From contig URYK01000069.1 of the NCBI GenBank assembly GCA_900552125.1, positions 1 through 9,389 on the forward strand: a stretch of 9,389 bases of DNA, read 5' to 3'. The DNA is from an uncultured Solobacterium sp. GTDB taxonomy: Bacteria > Bacillota_I > Bacilli_A > Erysipelotrichales > Erysipelotrichaceae. Below, piece after piece: positions 7,610 through 9,389 of the stretch. The position numbers and the translations under genes were made by a program. Under the pieces are notes generated by a model that had not been told where the DNA came from, made no database searches, and was given only the letters and a program-made list of their open reading frames with translations. How positions within the stretch are numbered: the stretch's first letter is position 1; every line of letters begins with the position of its first letter.

Positions 7610-9070
7610 GTGGCTAGTTTGAAAAAGAACTTTATCTACCAGACAGGATATCAGGTGTTGGCAACAGCGTTGCCGTTAATTACTACACCATATATTAACC
7701 GTGTTCTGGGAGCAGAGCAATTGGGAACGTATACATATGCTGCCAATATTGCTAATTATTTTACAATTTTTGCAATGCTTGGTTTCAATAATTATGGCAG
7801 TAAAATGATTGCAGCCACAAAACATAATGAAAATGAGCTAGCGCATACGTTCTCAAGTATAAGAAAATTACAGCGGTTGATGGCAACAGTAGTGGTTGCC
7901 ATCTATTTATTATTTGTAAGTTTGTGTATTCCAGAAAATAAACCATTATATTTTATAGAATCTTTATGGATTATAAATTGTTTCATAGATATAAACTGGT
8001 TTTTCTGGGGACTGGAAAAAGTTAAATTGACTGTTACCAGAAATCTGATTATAAAATTAATTACATTGTCGGGTATATTTATATTTGTGAAAACTCGAAA
8101 AGATATATTGATATATGCGTTTATTTTAGTAATAGGAACAATTTTGAGTGATCTGTACCTTGTTTCACAGGTGAAAAAATATATTAAAGGAACAAGAACA
8201 ACTTTTTATGAAATGATTATTCATATAAAACCATGTATTACATTATTTATTCCGGTTGTTGCTATGAGTATTTATCAGCAAATGGACAAAACAATGCTAG
8301 GTTTATTGAGTACATATGAACAGGTGGGATATTATTCCAGCGCAGATAAAATAGTTAATATACCGTTAGGAATTATTACTGGATTGGGAACAGTATCATT
8401 GCCACGTATTGTATCATTGATTTCTGAAAAAAAAATAATGGAATATAAAAAAGTGGTGGAAAAATCAATTTCGTTGGTGATGTTTATGTGTTCAGCAATT
8501 GCTTTTGGAATTCTTGCTGTGTCACAGGAATTTGTTCCACTTTTCTTTGGAAGTGAGTTTTTACCATGTGTATCGCTTATTTCTTTTTTGGCATTTGTAA
8601 TTTTTTTCAAAGCTATTTCGACAGTTATTGTAAACCAAATTTTAATTCCAAATGATAATGAAAGATATTATATTATATCAGTTTTTGTTGGGGCATTTAT
8701 TAATTTGATTTTGAACTATTCACTGATAAGAAAATTTGATGCGGTAGGAGCTGTATATGCAACTCTTATTTCAGAATTAATTGTATGTTTTGTTCAGATT
8801 TTTGTGTGTTTTAAGTATTTAAATGTATTAAAAATGCTAGGAAAAAATTTTCAATATATTATTTTAGGCGTGCTAATGTATGCGTCGGTGCGAGGAGTAG
8901 CTGAGCATATTACAAACATTTCATTATTTAAAAGAAATGTTATTGAGATATTAGTAGGTGGAGCTTTTTTCAGCGGAGCATGTTTGGTTTATTGGACTGT
9001 AAAAAGAGACGATACCTTTTATCCGATAGTTATTACTGTATTGAATAAAATTAAATGGAAGGAATCATAG
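7610..9070 (+). CDS. wzx: Wzx-type polysaccharide flippase
   Basis: A 486-residue membrane protein of the polysaccharide transport (MOP/PST) superfamily that would flip the undecaprenyl-linked repeat unit across the membrane. The N-terminus SLKKNFIYQTGYQVLATAL and TTPYINRVLGAEQLGTYTYA are classic for this family (PF01943-like). MDKTMLGLLSTYEQVGYYS marks the start of the second half, followed by IITGLGTVSLPRIVSLISE. The sequence holds about 12-14 hydrophobic segments and has the usual family length. The start is GTG 7610, seven bases after GAGGG (7598-7602); no better ATG is near. It is the last recognisable gene before a strong hairpin. A GTG start may modestly lower its translation; that is inference. 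Confidence 0.93.
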   Translation: MASLKKNFIYQTGYQVLATALPLITTPYINRVLGAEQLGTYTYAANIANYFTIFAMLGFNNYGSKMIAATKHNENELAHTFSSIRKLQRLMATVVVAIYLLFVSLCIPENKPLYFIESLWIINCFIDINWFFWGLEKVKLTVTRNLIIKLITLSGIFIFVKTRKDILIYAFILVIGTILSDLYLVSQVKKYIKGTRTTFYEMIIHIKPCITLFIPVVAMSIYQQMDKTMLGLLSTYEQVGYYSSADKIVNIPLGIITGLGTVSLPRIVSLISEKKIMEYKKVVEKSISLVMFMCSAIAFGILAVSQEFVPLFFGSEFLPCVSLISFLAFVIFFKAISTVIVNQILIPNDNERYYIISVFVGAFINLILNYSLIRKFDAVGAVYATLISELIVCFVQIFVCFKYLNVLKMLGKNFQYIILGVLMYASVRGVAEHITNISLFKRNVIEILVGGAFFSGACLVYWTVKRDDTFYPIVITVLNKIKWKES

Positions 9071-9152
9071 AAAAATGAAGAAGAGGAACCACATTGGACA
9101 GTGGTGTCAGGCACTATTAAATTTCAGACAAAGCATTGTAAGTACAGTAAGG

Positions 9153-9205
9153 AAGTAGAAAAAGTGCTGGAATATCTAAGGACTATTCCAGCACTTCTTC
9201 TACTT
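9153..9205 (+). terminator. 22-bp-stem hairpin, likely operon terminator
   Basis: Left arm 9153-9174 and right arm 9184-9205 pair over 22 positions with one A/C mismatch (9161/9197) around a 9-nt loop. The GC-containing inner stem is AGTGCTGGAATA pairing with TATTCCAGCACT. It is followed by TCTTCTACTT, a T-rich but interrupted tail, so termination by the inner stem is plausible. It lies 82 bases after the flippase stop, as expected for the end of the operon. The A/T-rich outer arms also allow a bidirectional terminator. Confidence 0.65.
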
Positions 9206-9220
9206 GCGGATTGAAAGGTA

Positions 9221-9234
9221 TGCTACCGGTAGCA
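9221..9234. repeat. 14-bp perfect palindrome
   Basis: TGCTACCGGTAGCA is identical to its reverse complement. It starts 15 bases after the terminator-like hairpin. Palindromes of this length can be dimeric regulator sites or cruciform cores; nothing nearby shows which. Confidence 0.55.
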
Positions 9235-9389
9235 CGTAGTGAGAATAGTAACACAAATCTGCGAATACCAGAGCATTAAAAAATCAGCTTGCAATAATAG
9301 AATTCTCATGTTAATCTAATACCACGCAGTCATTATTCTGATGAACTGCAAAAAGATCTATGAACCAAATCGGTAATTATTCAATAAGC

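Larger units (their letters stand above)
9071..9389. other. 3' flank without a convincing gene
   Basis: This 319-base stretch follows the flippase. A 27-codon frame from ATG 9075 to TAG 9156-9158 (begins MKKRNHIGQWCQ) has a possible Shine-Dalgarno site GGAAGGA at 9057-9063, but matches nothing I know and is probably spurious or the stub of a lost gene. It is followed by a long hairpin (9153-9205) and a perfect palindrome (9221-9234). From 9235 to the end I see no open frame of note on either strand and no clear promoter. Confidence 0.5.

Noticed and set aside
8332..8610. 92-codon reverse-strand frame
   Set aside because: It is fully inside the flippase gene on the opposite strand, with no ribosome site or recognisable protein.
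9289..9317. Possible promoter TTGCAA, 17-bp spacer, TAATCT
   Set aside because: Both boxes match the consensus poorly and no gene follows within the window.
1..9389. CRISPR array, tRNA/rRNA, insertion sequence, toxin-antitoxin or defence genes
   Set aside because: I saw no regularly spaced repeats, no cloverleaf-like sequence, no transposase frame and no small gene pair on either strand.

Overview
The window holds most of a Wzx/Wzy-dependent surface polysaccharide locus (capsule or exopolysaccharide), with every recognisable gene on the + strand. Strong AGAGG-type Shine-Dalgarno sites, low G+C, a GTG start and the protein flavour suggest a low-GC Gram-positive bacterium, most likely a clostridial gut or rumen lineage such as Lachnospiraceae. 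That taxon is an inference, because no marker gene is present.

Layout: a short leader (1-231) carries a 15-bp direct repeat with a palindromic core. A WbuB-like GT4 glycosyltransferase follows (232-1500), visibly more GC-rich than the rest. Next is an acyltransferase-3 membrane protein (1512-2478), split in two by a frameshift at a run of nine G. Between it and the next gene lies a 182-bp remnant (2494-2675) of a second WbuB-like glycosyltransferase, about 57% identical in protein to the tail of the first one. Two GT4 glycosyltransferases follow in tight order (2672-3865 and 3862-4977, ATGA overlap). They are followed by a Wzy-type polymerase (5072-6403), a poorly recognised glycosyltransferase-like protein (about 6446-7588) and a Wzx flippase (7610-9070). 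The last 319 bases hold no convincing gene, but contain a 22-bp-stem hairpin that looks like the operon terminator, and a 14-bp perfect palindrome.

How it works together (family knowledge plus inference): cytoplasmic glycosyltransferases add sugars one by one to an undecaprenyl-linked primer made by a priming transferase outside this window. Wzx flips the lipid-linked repeat unit and Wzy polymerises it outside the membrane. The acyltransferase would decorate the sugars, for example by O-acetylation, and may be switched off or phase-variable here. No priming transferase, chain-length regulator or nucleotide-sugar enzyme is seen, so the locus extends beyond the window.

I see no defence system, CRISPR array, RNA gene or insertion sequence. 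The points worth a second look are the G-tract, the glycosyltransferase scar, the composition step near 1500 and the unrecognised 6446-7588 protein.
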